A stretch of 64,000 nucleotides of DNA from the NCBI GenBank assembly GCA_016584495.1, contig WAID01000017.1, positions 116,792-180,791 of the forward strand, given 5' to 3'. The notes beneath the pieces were generated by a model. That model was not told where the DNA came from, did no database searches, and saw only the letters and a list, made by a program, of their open reading frames with translations. The position numbers and the translations under genes are program-made. Shown piece by piece: positions 54,825-64,000 of the stretch (position 1 is its first letter; the number at the start of each line of letters is the position of its first letter). Source of the stretch: Celoporthe dispersa (taxonomy: Eukaryota; Ascomycota; Sordariomycetes; Diaporthales; Cryphonectriaceae).

Positions 54825-55034
54825 CTACAAATTACCACCAGGACTACCTAAGAATCCACCTACTACTTTAGATAAATTACCTAAAGGAGAACCATTTAAT
54901 ATAAACTTATATAAGATTTTACTTACTAAATAAAAATATAAAACTTTCCTCGATTTTAAAAACCTGAATTTAATAAATAAAGCAAATAAACAAATAACTC
55001 AGAGAAATAAAACTAAATAAATATTAGAGTATAT
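54825..55034 (-). CDS. possible 69-codon membrane protein, code-4 ORF
   Basis: An open frame found only if TGA is read as Trp. It opens after a TAA near 55055; the first likely start is ATA at 55034. It reads YSNIYLVLFLWVICLFALFI (one membrane span, with the TGA Trp inside it), then the basic KFRFLKSRKVLYFYLVSKIL and the Gly-rich end NGSPLGNLSKVVGGFLGSPG, GNL, TAG. I do not recognise the family. A single hydrophobic span, positive juxtamembrane residues and a codon-4 Trp argue for a real gene. The lack of ATG and the AT-rich setting argue against. Confidence 0.35.
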
Positions 55035-55635
55035 CTCCTTAAATCTAAAGAAGGAGAATAATTATAAATATATTTACTATAATTACAAAAAAAAAATACG
55101 AGCTTACCTAAAAACGTAGCTTGCGTCTTGCGCCTACAAATATGATTTATTCTTAATAAACATTCTAAAAGATGTTACTAAATTAACAAGGTATAGCCTT
55201 AGCTACGGCCAACTTAATAGGAGACTATACATAAGTGTCGTCTTTAATTTTAGGTGGCTCGCAGCATCGCAGCCCGATGATAAACCTTTTTCAAGAATAA
55301 TTAAATATTCACTTACGCAATTATACAATTAACATTATTATACAATTACACAGGCGAAAAATTTTAACTTTTAAATTTTAAACCAACTGAGCGTTATATT
55401 AACCTCAATCTTAATCTTAAAATTCAATTCTTATTATAATTACTACTATTGCAATAACAATAACAATAACTATAAGATAAGCTACATTTATTATTAATAC
55501 ATAAATACAATGGGCAGAAATATACAAGTCATATATAACAATTAAACCAAACTAAAAAAAAAGACTAAAAGTTTTTAAGCTAAGCTAATTTACCCTAATA
55601 ATTATATATTAGAGCTAACTAAAAAAATAGGTGGA
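55035..55635. other. spacer after cob
   Basis: No gene is supported. It contains simple AT-rich sequence, a GC island near 55258-55276 (TGGCTCGCAGCATCGCAGCC) and short A runs. Confidence 0.5.
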
Positions 55636-55654
55636 GGACTCGCAACGCGAGTCC
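55636..55654. terminator. 8-bp GC hairpin 17 nt after the cob stop
   Basis: GGACTCGC, loop AAC, GCGAGTCC, followed by a C run. It is the first structure downstream of cob in the transcription direction. It is comparable in place to the hairpins after nad5 and nad3. Confidence 0.6.
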
Positions 55655-55670
55655 CCCCAGTAAAGAATTA

Positions 55671-58600
55671 TTAATTTCTAGTGTTATTTATCTGTGTTAA
55701 ATCTACCAATGTATTCTCAAAAATAGAAACAACAGGTAAAATAACTAAAAATCATGAAAAATAAATTACTGTAGAAATTTGCCCTAATAATATAAAAGGG
55801 TCTTCTACGTGTTTTGCACCCAATTGCATTAAAATAAGGAAATTTGCAACAAATATAAAAAGATTAATTTACTTAGAGGTCTGAAAGTAAAACCTCTTGA
55901 TCTTCCTAAATCAATTAAAGGTAATGCTAAAATTATTAATATAGCACTTATCATAGCAATAACACCTAATAATTTGTTAGGGATAGATCTTAATATTGCA
56001 TAGAATGGTAATAGATCGAGAAATAAAATCAGGATTTTATTAAATCAACCATATTGCATATTAGCATGGAAAGGATTAAAGCTTTATAGTCCCAATTTAT
56101 ATAGCATTTCTTTAATAAAAAAAGGTTTAACTAAATTTATTAAATTATCCATAGATTCTTTGAATATATAAATACGGGGTTTTTTATCCCGGTTATAATG
56201 TATAGAGCACTTAATATTAAATTTATCTTGTAAAACAAACATTAGTTTATCCACATCAGTATTAGTAAAGCAATAAACACTGATATGCATACCATCACCG
56301 TGTCTACTTCCATCATCCATTAAAAAAGCTAACCCTCTAGGAGTTAGCAATTCGTATATGTTATCAGGAACTATTTTTACGGCTGCGCCTGAAGGATAAA
56401 AATATCTCTAAATTCATTAAAACCAGGAAGTTGCATAGTTGTGAAAGATATAGAACTGTATGTTTTCTTAGTTCTATTATCTATTACAATTCTAGATTGA
56501 GGTTTATAATCATTAACACAAAAAGGTAAAAAAACTTAAAACCAGATGAAAATATTCTTTATGTGATACAGCTGTTTGAGTATAAACCAATCTAGAATTA
56601 CCAGTAGATGATCTTCTTACTATGTGGGCGTCACCTAATAAAATACCAACTAATACTTCTTTCACCTCATCCGGTAGTTTTATTAAAGCTCTCTCCGAAG
56701 AAGATAAGCGTTTAATACCTTTTGTAGAACGAAAATTTTCTACTACAGGACTTGGTGAAAAACAAAGTGGAAGATAAAAGGAATGATCCTAGATTTTTAT
56801 GTTAGGCTCATAGTATTTTTACTATGTTCGGACTATCTCTTCATTTAATATAGTGTAGGTTCCAGTTCTAACAATATGCAATATTAAATGTCCTGCGTGT
56901 AGCTCTGAAGAGCCTCAAATTTATTTGAGGTTTCCTGCTGATTGTATTTATATTTTTAGGTAAAAGTATTAAAAAGTTTCCAGCAATTTAGCAGGATTAA
57001 GTGACATCTTTTTCCATTATCACTCTGGAACTATCGCAGGAGGAGTTTGCATAGGATTTGCCATTATATAATTATCGCTATCTCCTAAAACATTGGGCAT
57101 AAAGAATACAAATACACTTAATACAATAATAAAGAGAAATACAGTAATTAAATCTTTAAAAGGTAGTAAGGCGCCATAGGTACTCTGTCATAATTACCTG
57201 AAAGACCTAAAGGATTTCCAGATCCTGCTGTATCATGTAGTGCAATCATGTGCATTAATACTAATGCAGCTAATATAAACGGTAATACAAAATGTAAAGC
57301 AAAGAATCTGTTTAAAGTTGCATTGTTAACTGAGAAACCCCTCAAATGACAAATATAATTCGTATAATTTTTAATTTATACTTTACACCCTTACGGATGT
57401 ATTTAGACTATATCTTAAACCTTCATAATAAGATGAAAATTTTGGGGTTATCGTGTTGAGCTTATTGTTGGTATAACTCACTCATTAGCCGTTGAACGTC
57501 CTTAATCCCTTTTTTTAACCTGATTAAGTTCCGCTACAAATAATCTAATAAATCGGAGGTAATTTATTATATGTCCTTGTAATTTTCCCCATTTGCCAAT
57601 AAAATAAGGTAATTAAACCTATTATTTTAAGGAGCCCTTTACATTTACTAATTTATATCTTTTACCCTAGGCAGACATAGCACTTTTATCTAGTATCAGG
57701 GTAATTTAACATATTATAACGAGAACTTTCCCGTAAATTATTTAATCATTTCAAATATTGAATATATTTCTTTAATACTTCCTATCTATGTATTTTAATT
57801 ATGTAACGACCTCTAAAAGGTTTAGTATACCCTTTCTCTTAATTAGGTAATTTCTCATGTTTCGTCAAAACATGTGCATAACTACCTATTGATAAAGCAG
57901 CTTTCCTTATAGAATCGTACTCTGTGGTGATATTTGTTTCTAAATCAAGTACAGTTATTTTTAAACTCTTTTAGCAGCTAAAATATTTTTATTTAAAAAA
58001 GTTAAATGTTCTCTTAATTTCGCTTTCGTTGCCTCGCTATGTGCTATTCCTAATCTAGATTCTTGAATTTTGTTCTTAGTAATCTCCGAAAGTAAACGAC
58101 CGGTTAAGGTAGCCCTAATTTTAGCCTTAGTTTCTAGAGATTGTTTCGAACCTAAACGCGACCCTGCAATTTTTAATATATTATATTCAGGTAATAAGGA
58201 ATCTAGAAAAATTTGTTCTCTTAATATTGTATCACCCTTGTCACAATATTCGAGAATTTCTAAAAGAAACTCAGAATATCCATGTTTAATAAGAGCTTTA
58301 CAAATTGTACTAGATTTAGCTTGACTTGATATTCAATTTTCAGAAAAATAACTAGAAAAACGCTGACCTAAATCTATGCTAGAGCCAATGTAGGATTTCC
58401 CTGATTTTTGTGTGTTCATCTATAAACCCCAGACAATTTTCGATTAGATTTAATTGCAGTGGCCTTTTCTTGGTCAAGATTATCATACGATACTATAGGA
58501 AGAATTGAACTCATATAAATGTAATTTAAATAAGTGTCACCTAAAGAATTAATATAACCTAAAACAAGAAAAACTACAAAACACGTCAAACAAGAAAAAC

Positions 58601-61600
58601 CCGATTTCTTAGCGCAGCAGCCTTCTGTTTATTGATAGCGGAAAGAAAATAACTATAAGTTAGGCGACGAAGTCGCCCTAAAAACAATTGACCCTTAAAG
58701 GACTGAGATGTATATATAGCACGTCCATGGACTAAAAAAATTTAAGAAAAAAAGACTTTTGGATAATTTCATTTTGTATTTTAATTTTTTTATAATTAAC
58801 CGCTAAAGATCGTTAAACCAAATGAACTAGCTTTGAAGAATGAAGTTAAATATACATTATTTCAAATAAAAAGCTTTATTGTACAAAATATGTATTTAAT
58901 AACCTGAGCTGCTTCGCAGCCCTAAATTAAACACATGAGTGAATCTTTAAAGCTTCTACTCATCTTAAATATTCTATAAGGCGACGTCCAACTAAAGGAT
59001 GTAAACCTGAAAATGAAAAGAAATTTATAACTTTTTGTACATCAGATTTAGAACTAACACCAAATTGATTAAAATTATTTGTTGTATCTATTTTTCTCTT
59101 AGTATCAAATATTAATTTAAAGGCTTCAAATAAATTAGTATGTATTCTTTGTTTTAATTGAAAACAACCATCATTATTACTTTTAATAAAAAAATGAACC
59201 TTCAGAACATGTAAATCCTACAATTCAATTTTTAAAAATTGTAACTCTGTATAATCAAAAGGATTCTGGGGCATTTCAAAAATGGCTGGTATATTATTTA
59301 TATCTGGAATTTGATCATACAATTTAATATCGTTTTTCATTATATACATAGCTAAATTAAATTGATCCTTTCTTGTAAGAGTTAAAAAGAAGATTTTATG
59401 ATAAATAAGCAAAGGAAACAATACTTCTTGTAAATCTGTTTTATTGATTACTAATCTACAAGTTGGACTCCTTAAATCCTTATATACATTAATTTTACCT
59501 ATCTTTAATACAGATTGAATATACTCTAAAGTAGAAATATCGTCTAAATGAAGAGATATAACTAACTTAATTGTTATAAAACCTTTAGATGTTTTAGAAA
59601 CTTGAATATAACCATCTCCATCTACTAACCCAACTAAAAAGCTAAAAAGGAACAGGGACTGAAATATATTCTTCTTTATCTAATTTTAAGGTTTTATTAC
59701 CTTTTTTAAAGCATTTTTATGAATAATACCTATCGTAGGTAAAGAAATATCTTTATTTAATGCAAATAAAATAATAGCAAAAAGACATAAACTAGTTATT
59801 ATTGTAATATATTTTGACTCAACAATATCTTGTCCAATTCATGGAACAGCACTAATTAAATTTGTAATAACGGTAGCACCTCACAGTGACATTTGTCCAT
59901 AAGGTAAAACATACAAACTTACTTCTTAATAAATAATATTAATAAGCTAGAATAACTTTGAATTCGTATATTCTATTAGTTATAGGAATCTAACTAAAAG
60001 TTCCGACTGTGCATTAAGCAGCATTTCAGCCACCCATTAGTGACCCAGTCTGTCGCGATTATCTAGGTAACCGACGATCTCTTATTAGGTGGTTTTATTG
60101 CGTACGTACTTTTCCTTACCGTGTCCTAATCTTTTGATCGTTTTCACTATATGTCGCCAAAGAAATAAAATATTTCTTCAATAACCTTGTCAGGCTATTC
60201 CATTTTAATCTTTATTTTCTTCTAGAAGTTGCATAAAAATTTTCAACTCATGGGACTATGATTTAATATAAAAATAAATTATAATATAATAAATAAACTA
60301 TTTAGGCTGCGCCTAGCTGAAAAATCTTTTACTATTCATTGTCTTTTTACTAATTTTTTGTCAGTTTTTAATGCTCTTCTAATTGTTTTTTCATTACAGT
60401 TTATAGATTTTGCTGCATCTAAAATAGTCGAATATTCACCGTATACAGTATTATTAAGATTGTATAAAACAACAGGTCTAGTATGTTTTATACATTTTTT
60501 CTTAACTCGGCGCAGCCAACATAGGAGGTCTATTCAAAGCTTTCTCTCTAATTTTTTCTATAGTTTCAGCTAAAAGATTTTTACCTCTATTTAAATTACC
60601 AATTAGTTCCCGTCTTTCATCGCTATAAAAATCCTTCATTTTTTGACGGTCAACTTCAGTATGTTTATAACCAAAACTAGAACCTGCTTCAGTTAAAATA
60701 TTATAATTAGGCAATAACAATTTTAAATATTTATCTTCTAAATCCAATAACTCTTTATTATTTTCTTTAGTAACTAAATGAGGATATAATTCTAACACAA
60801 TAAAAGCGAAATTTGTTAAATCATATTTTTTGACTGCCAATTTTACTATTTTGCTACCTCGAAAATAGATTAAATGGTTACAGAATCTAGCATAATATCT
60901 ATTAGTTGAAGCAGAACCTATATAATAATCTTTAGTTATTTTATTGATTATCATGTATATACCACTTAAACCTCTAGTTTCATTTAATATTAGTTTTCTA
61001 ATATTTTCTGAATCTAAGTTTTCATAAATATATACAGGATTTAACTCTAATTCTTCAATTATTGTATTTAATCTTTCAGAACAAGTTTCAGGGACTGAGT
61101 AGCAGCCGCCACTTTTATTTAAAGAAGAAATTGTGCTATATCTTCTTTTACTAATATTGTTTATACATCGGCGGCGGTGTAGTTGCCTTCGCCGCCTCAT
61201 ATATTGAGGCGTAGCCATAATTTAATTTATTATACTTTATATTATTGATATTTACAGCATAGCGTGAATAGGTTAAAACTTTACTTTTGAACTTTTGTAA
61301 AATATAATACACGGCTGCGCCTGCTAAAAAGATAAGCGCTATAATATAAATACTTAAATTAAACCATTTTGGGCTATATACATAACCCAAGAAAGCTGTA
61401 ACAACTAAAGCAAGAAATATTATAGTACCTATAGCTCAAGTTAATGTTCTTGGAGCTCTATATGATCCATAATATATACCTCTTCCCATGTGTAAATACA
61501 CTAAGAAGAAAAATGCTGAAGCAGTGTTACTGTGTAAATAACGAACTAATCATCCATTATTAACATCTCTCATAATCATTAAAAATTATCTATTTTCAAT

Positions 61601-63451
61601 AATCCCTAGACGAACTATCTATGGGTTTAGATGAAAAATGAATTTATCCTTATATAATCTATTAGTATCTATATAACGATTACAAGTATTACTACTTGAT
61701 TTTAGTCCTAATGCCTTATGAGCCAAACTAAAAGAAGCAAAGGAGAACCTTCGATTAAACCATCATTTGTATATATATAAACAATTCGAGGTTTATCTCA
61801 TTTATTTGCCATTCTAAATTTAAGCGCATTATCTACATGAGGAATAAAGTGTTTTACGACATCGCCAAAAACGGGTTTTAATTTGGTAATATTATCAAAT
61901 CTTTCATAAATATTTTCAATAACTTTATTTATATCAACTGAATTATTACTTGTGCTATATCTCTTATTAAGAACATCTGAAATATCCAAAAACAATTTTT
62001 ACCTTCAGTTAGATAATAATATCCATTTATTTTTAATAATAGAGCTAATCTTCATAATTTAAAATCAACATATTTACGTGAATAAAAATTAGAAGAATCT
62101 AATCAAGGTAAAATATAATAATATAAAGCATCTATACTACCAACAACTATAGATACTACATTTGTTCTAATATTTGTAGCACTTGTAACATTTACAGGTA
62201 ATATTTTGCTATCTTTGGGTATCTCTAAATTAGACAAACCAGTTAAAAAACCATTATTGCATTTAAACTATCTTGACTTGTAAATTTTTGAGCTACTTGA
62301 AAATACAAAGAAGATCCTGTTTTTATGCCAAAAGTACCTTCTGCTTCTATAAAACCGATTAACCAATTAGGGTTTATTGTAATTTGAGGTCCAGTTGTTT
62401 CATATTTAAATACTGTTCTACCTGTATTCATTCCATCTTTAATAGATAGAATTTTTCCTTTATCTATATCAGAAAGATTTCCATTTATACTTTTAGCTTT
62501 AATAAAAATAGCCGTATGAAAATCAAGGAAATCTAATTTTTACTAGTTTGTAAGGGAAAATTTTGGAATATAGGGCATATAACATCTTTTAATTCTGAAA
62601 AACTTTGTACTACAAAAGCACAACTATTTTTGTTTTCTTTTATAATAATTCTACCTACATTTAAATTAGATTTAATAAGATTTAAAACTTGTAAATCATC
62701 TATGTGCAAATTTATTTTAAATCTAAATCTTATATAACCACGATCTAATGTAATAGAAAAATTTCCTTCTCCATCCGTAAAACCTGAGAATCAGTATAAA
62801 AACTCTTCACTAATTTTAAACTGATTTTTAGCTAGGCGCAGCCCTAATTTAGGAGCAACCGAAAACTTCTTTTACCTAAAGCCAAAGAAATTATACCGAA
62901 ATTAGAACTACCTGAACATCAAACTAAAGGTAAAAGTTTATTTCCTCTTTTGAGGCGCAAGCTCTAGAATTACAAATAGTTGAAAAACTCTTAGACTCCA
63001 TTTTATTTTTAGAACCCTTTCCAATAAAGGATAAAAAGATAACCATCTTTTATTATCCTTTTCTTCACAGAAAAGATTGACTATATCACCTATCATAGTC
63101 TTATTAATGACATGTAGTCAAGCGTATTAGTCTCTGAGGATCTCTATTATTATTAAAAGATTTCCTGCTGATTTTCTTAAATTATACAAAGACTAGATAA
63201 TATTAAGATCTTTCAGCATACAGCTTGATTTAAAGAGCACATTATGATTTATGCTCAACAGAGTTAAATGCTTCTAATACACTAGGATTATAGTGCATAG
63301 CTAGAGTTACTCCTGTTACTATTTGTATAACTAAACAAACAGCTAATAATGAACCAAAATTTCACATATAACTTAAATTACTTGGTTGTGATGCATCAAT
63401 AATATATCCATTAGCTAATTTTAACATTGGATGACTTTTTAATATTCTCAT
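55671..63451 (-). CDS. cob: cytochrome b, five exons
   Basis: Cytochrome b is the quinol-oxidising core of complex III. Exon 1 (63451-63251): MRILKSHPMLKLANGYIIDA to LEAFNSVEH. Exon 2 (61576-61383): IMRDVNNGWLVRYLHSNTAS to VTAFLGYV. Exon 3 (about 59908-59818): LPYGQMSLWGATVITNLISA to GQDIVE. Exon 4 (about 57345-57018): WGGFSVNNATLNRFFALHFV to IVPEW. Exon 5 (56015-55671): YLLPFYAILRSIPNKLLGVI to DLTQINNTRN. The haem-ligand histidines are present. Homopolymer losses: a G at the start of exon 4 (GGGG where five are needed), an A near 57168 (LLKDL), a T near 55852 (LIFFIF). All four introns carry HEGs. Confidence 0.94.
56084..56770 (-). CDS. LAGLIDADG_2-type endonuclease in cob intron 4 (two shifts)
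   Basis: This belongs to the other LAGLIDADG subfamily: SSERALIKLPDEVKEVLVGI with LLGDAHIVRRSSTGNSRLVY (first motif), then SHKEYFHLVLSFF, NDYKPQSRIVIDNRTKKTYS, SFTTMQLPGFNEFRDIFYPS and YELLTPRGLAFLMDDGSRHG (second motif). It ends FFIKEMLYKLGL. A T run near 56537 and another near 56393 break the frame. A GGCGCAGCC element at 56380-56388 adds three codons (GAA) between FYPS and VKIVPDN; there the family normally reads FYPSG..KIVP. Confidence 0.82.
57782..58514 (-). CDS. GIY-YIG endonuclease in cob intron 3 (disrupted)
   Basis: From ATG 58514: MSSILPIVSYDNLDQEKATA, SGVYRWTHK, an A-run shift near 58417, then SGKSYIGSSIDLGQRFSSYF, ICKALIKHGYSEFLLEILEY, REQIFLDSLLPEYNILKIAG (Glu region), and C-terminal repeats (EITKNKIQESRLGIAHSEAT; EYDSIRKAALSIGSYAHVLT). 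A TAA near 57840 precedes the last piece, KPFRGRYIIKIHR. A copy of the cob leader lies about 300 bp upstream. The intron core (P 57735, R 57490, S 57404) is downstream. Confidence 0.77.
58711..58835 (-). pseudogene. copy of the cob leader and first ~10 codons inside a cob intron
   Basis: The minus strand carries TTTAACGATCTTTAGCGGTT, AATTATA and then AAAATACAAA before ATG, matching the cob leader at 63452-63500 (TTTAACGATCTCTAGCGGTT, AATTATA, AATACAAA). The frame then reads MKLSKSLFFLNFF against MRILKSHPMLKLA and stops at about 58711. It lies between the LAGLIDADG and GIY-YIG genes of intron 3. Conservation is highest in the untranslated part, which suggests that this part mattered most. Confidence 0.8.
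58934..59817 (-). CDS. LAGLIDADG endonuclease fused to cob exon 3
   Basis: The frame leaves exon 3 (GQDIVE, then SKYITIITSLCLFAIILFAL), passes LPTIGIIHKNALKKG, and after a shift near 59640 gives the first motif (S)WVGLVDGDGYIQVSKTSKGF. It continues HLDDISTLEYIQSVLKIGKI, LLIYHKIFFLTLTRKDQFNL, a second domain near 59220 (NNDGCFQLKQRIHTNLFEAF, where a shift near 59190 obscures the motif), and ends PLVGRRLIEYLRWVEALKIH, SCV. This is the cob-type HEG that often acts as a maturase. Whether it is still active depends on the homopolymer calls. Confidence 0.8.
60340..61218 (-). CDS. GIY-YIG endonuclease in cob intron 2 (frame broken by a GC element)
   Basis: From 61218: MATPQYMRRRRQLHRRRCIN, LSGIYMIINKITKDYYIGSA (GIY-YIG), VKLAVKKYDLTNFAFIVLEL, LEDKYLKLLLPNYNILTEAG (Glu region), GYKHTEVDRQKMKDFYSDER, EKIREKALNRPPML. 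At 60509-60518 ten bases with the GC core break the frame with a stop. Skipping them gives VKKKCIKHTRPVVLYNLNNT and GEYSTILDAAKSINCNEKTI, a DNA-binding repeat. Upstream, the region 61390-61218 is in frame with cob exon 2 (YSPKWFNLSIYIIALIFLAG), and the N-terminus itself contains GC-rich codons (RRRRQLHRRR). Confidence 0.82.
61619..62952 (-). CDS. LAGLIDADG endonuclease in cob intron 1 (several shifts)
   Basis: The frame opens near 62952 after a GC element, with KRGNKLLPLVWCSGSSNFGI, a GC insert (LGLRLAK), and the first motif EFLYWFSGFTDGEGNFSITL near 62780. After an A-run shift near 62545, DIDKGKILSIKDGMNTGRTV is followed by the second motif NPNWLIGFIEAEGTFGIKTG near 62350, a shift near 62265, RKYVDFKLWRLALLLKINGY, RIVYIYTNDGLIEGS, and a C-terminal NUMOD-like end FASFSLAHKALGLKSSSNTC to KFIFHLNP. 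The shifts are in homopolymers. It is the usual HEG of this cob site. Confidence 0.8.
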
Positions 63452-64000
63452 TTTGTATTATTTTAAAATTATAATTAACCGCTAGAGATCGTTAAACAAT
63501 TTGTACTAGCAATTCAATAAATAGAAGCACACTTACTAAATTGTAGCCAATATTTTAATAAATATATATTACTCTATTGTATATTATATACATAATCAAA
63601 TCTAATTTAAAATCCTTAAATATTTGGGCCCACCTAAAAAAAGATAATTTATTTTTTTTTATTTAATCTATAGGTAAATTAATCTAATAAGCGAATATAT
63701 AAATAAAAAGGAAAATAAACTAATAATTTGCTCAACCCTTTGCTAAAACCAAAGCAATAAGACCATCAATGATTAGTCTAAATAAAACTAACTCTTTAAC
63801 ATATATATTTAATGTTGCACTTTTATTAAAAAAACTCTTTTATAATGTTTATTATAATCATATATGTAATATCATCATTACATACATATAGCTTGTTGTA
63901 ACAAAACGTAACTAAGTGGATACTTACTTATGTTTACTCTCTCTATAACAAAAAAAAGAATAAGTATAAATTAAATAAAAAAATTTTTTTTATTTTTAAT
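63452..64000. other. cob leader and upstream spacer
   Basis: The 50 nt before the cob ATG include the block GCGGTTAATTATAATTTTAA, which is repeated in intron 3. Farther upstream only AT-rich sequence is seen. A 40-codon open stretch on the minus strand near 63723-63845 (ELVLFRLIIDGLIALVLAKG) is not convincing. Confidence 0.5.

Noticed and set aside
63723..63845. 40-codon open stretch upstream of cob (ELVLFRLIIDGLIALVLAKGWANY)
   Set aside because: Too short, no start codon, no relation to a known gene; it might be an exon end of a gene outside the window but I cannot support it.

Overview
The window is 64 kb of a fungal mitochondrial genome, most likely from a filamentous ascomycete (Pezizomycotina). 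Evidence for this: the sequence is AT-rich; TGA has to be read as tryptophan (genetic code 4) in cob, cox1, cox2, nad2 and nad5; the standard fungal mitochondrial proteins are present; tRNA genes sit between them; and almost every protein gene is split by group I introns carrying LAGLIDADG or GIY-YIG homing endonuclease genes (HEGs). All recognisable genes lie on the minus strand. I could not fix the genus; the size and intron load resemble the large Leotiomycete-type mitogenomes.

Reading along the minus strand (from 64000 down to 1) the order is: cob (5 exons), a small hidden ORF, trnC, cox1 (6 exons, one of about 13 nt), a complete class-III aminotransferase gene, trnH, trnM, nad2 (4 exons) abutting nad3, a truncated cox2 5' copy with a LAGLIDADG gene, cox2 (4 exons), trnR, atp9 (2 exons), an Asn/Asp-rich orphan ORF behind a copied atp9 leader, nad4L (2 exons) overlapping nad5 (2 exons) by one base, a degenerate nad5 3' copy, atp8, atp6 (3 exons), and the 5' part of the small-subunit rRNA (rns), which runs off the left end. 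The core genes make subunits of complex I (nad2, 3, 4L, 5), complex III (cob), complex IV (cox1, cox2) and ATP synthase (atp6, 8, 9). The rest is mainly introns, endonuclease genes and their debris.

Three things stand out. First, a class-III (PLP-dependent) aminotransferase gene with visibly richer GC and different codon use sits directly behind cox1 and carries in-frame TGA tryptophan codons. It looks like a gene of nuclear or foreign origin that has lived in the mitochondrion. Second, pieces of host genes are duplicated beside HEGs or orphan ORFs at six loci: cox2 exon 3, atp9 exon 2, and the 5' ends of cox2, nad4L, cob and atp9, plus the nad5 3' end. This suggests modules that carry a substitute gene end or a borrowed leader. 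Third, a GC-rich 9-mer, GGCGCAGCC / GGCTGCGCC, is scattered dozens of times, is tandemly amplified at several places, and has broken several HEG reading frames.

Many conserved genes contain single-base indels in homopolymers (for example cox1, cob, nad5 and nad2). These look like consensus errors of long-read assembly, so frameshifts in the less conserved ORFs should not be read automatically as pseudogenisation. Exon limits are inferred from protein conservation and are good to a few bases.
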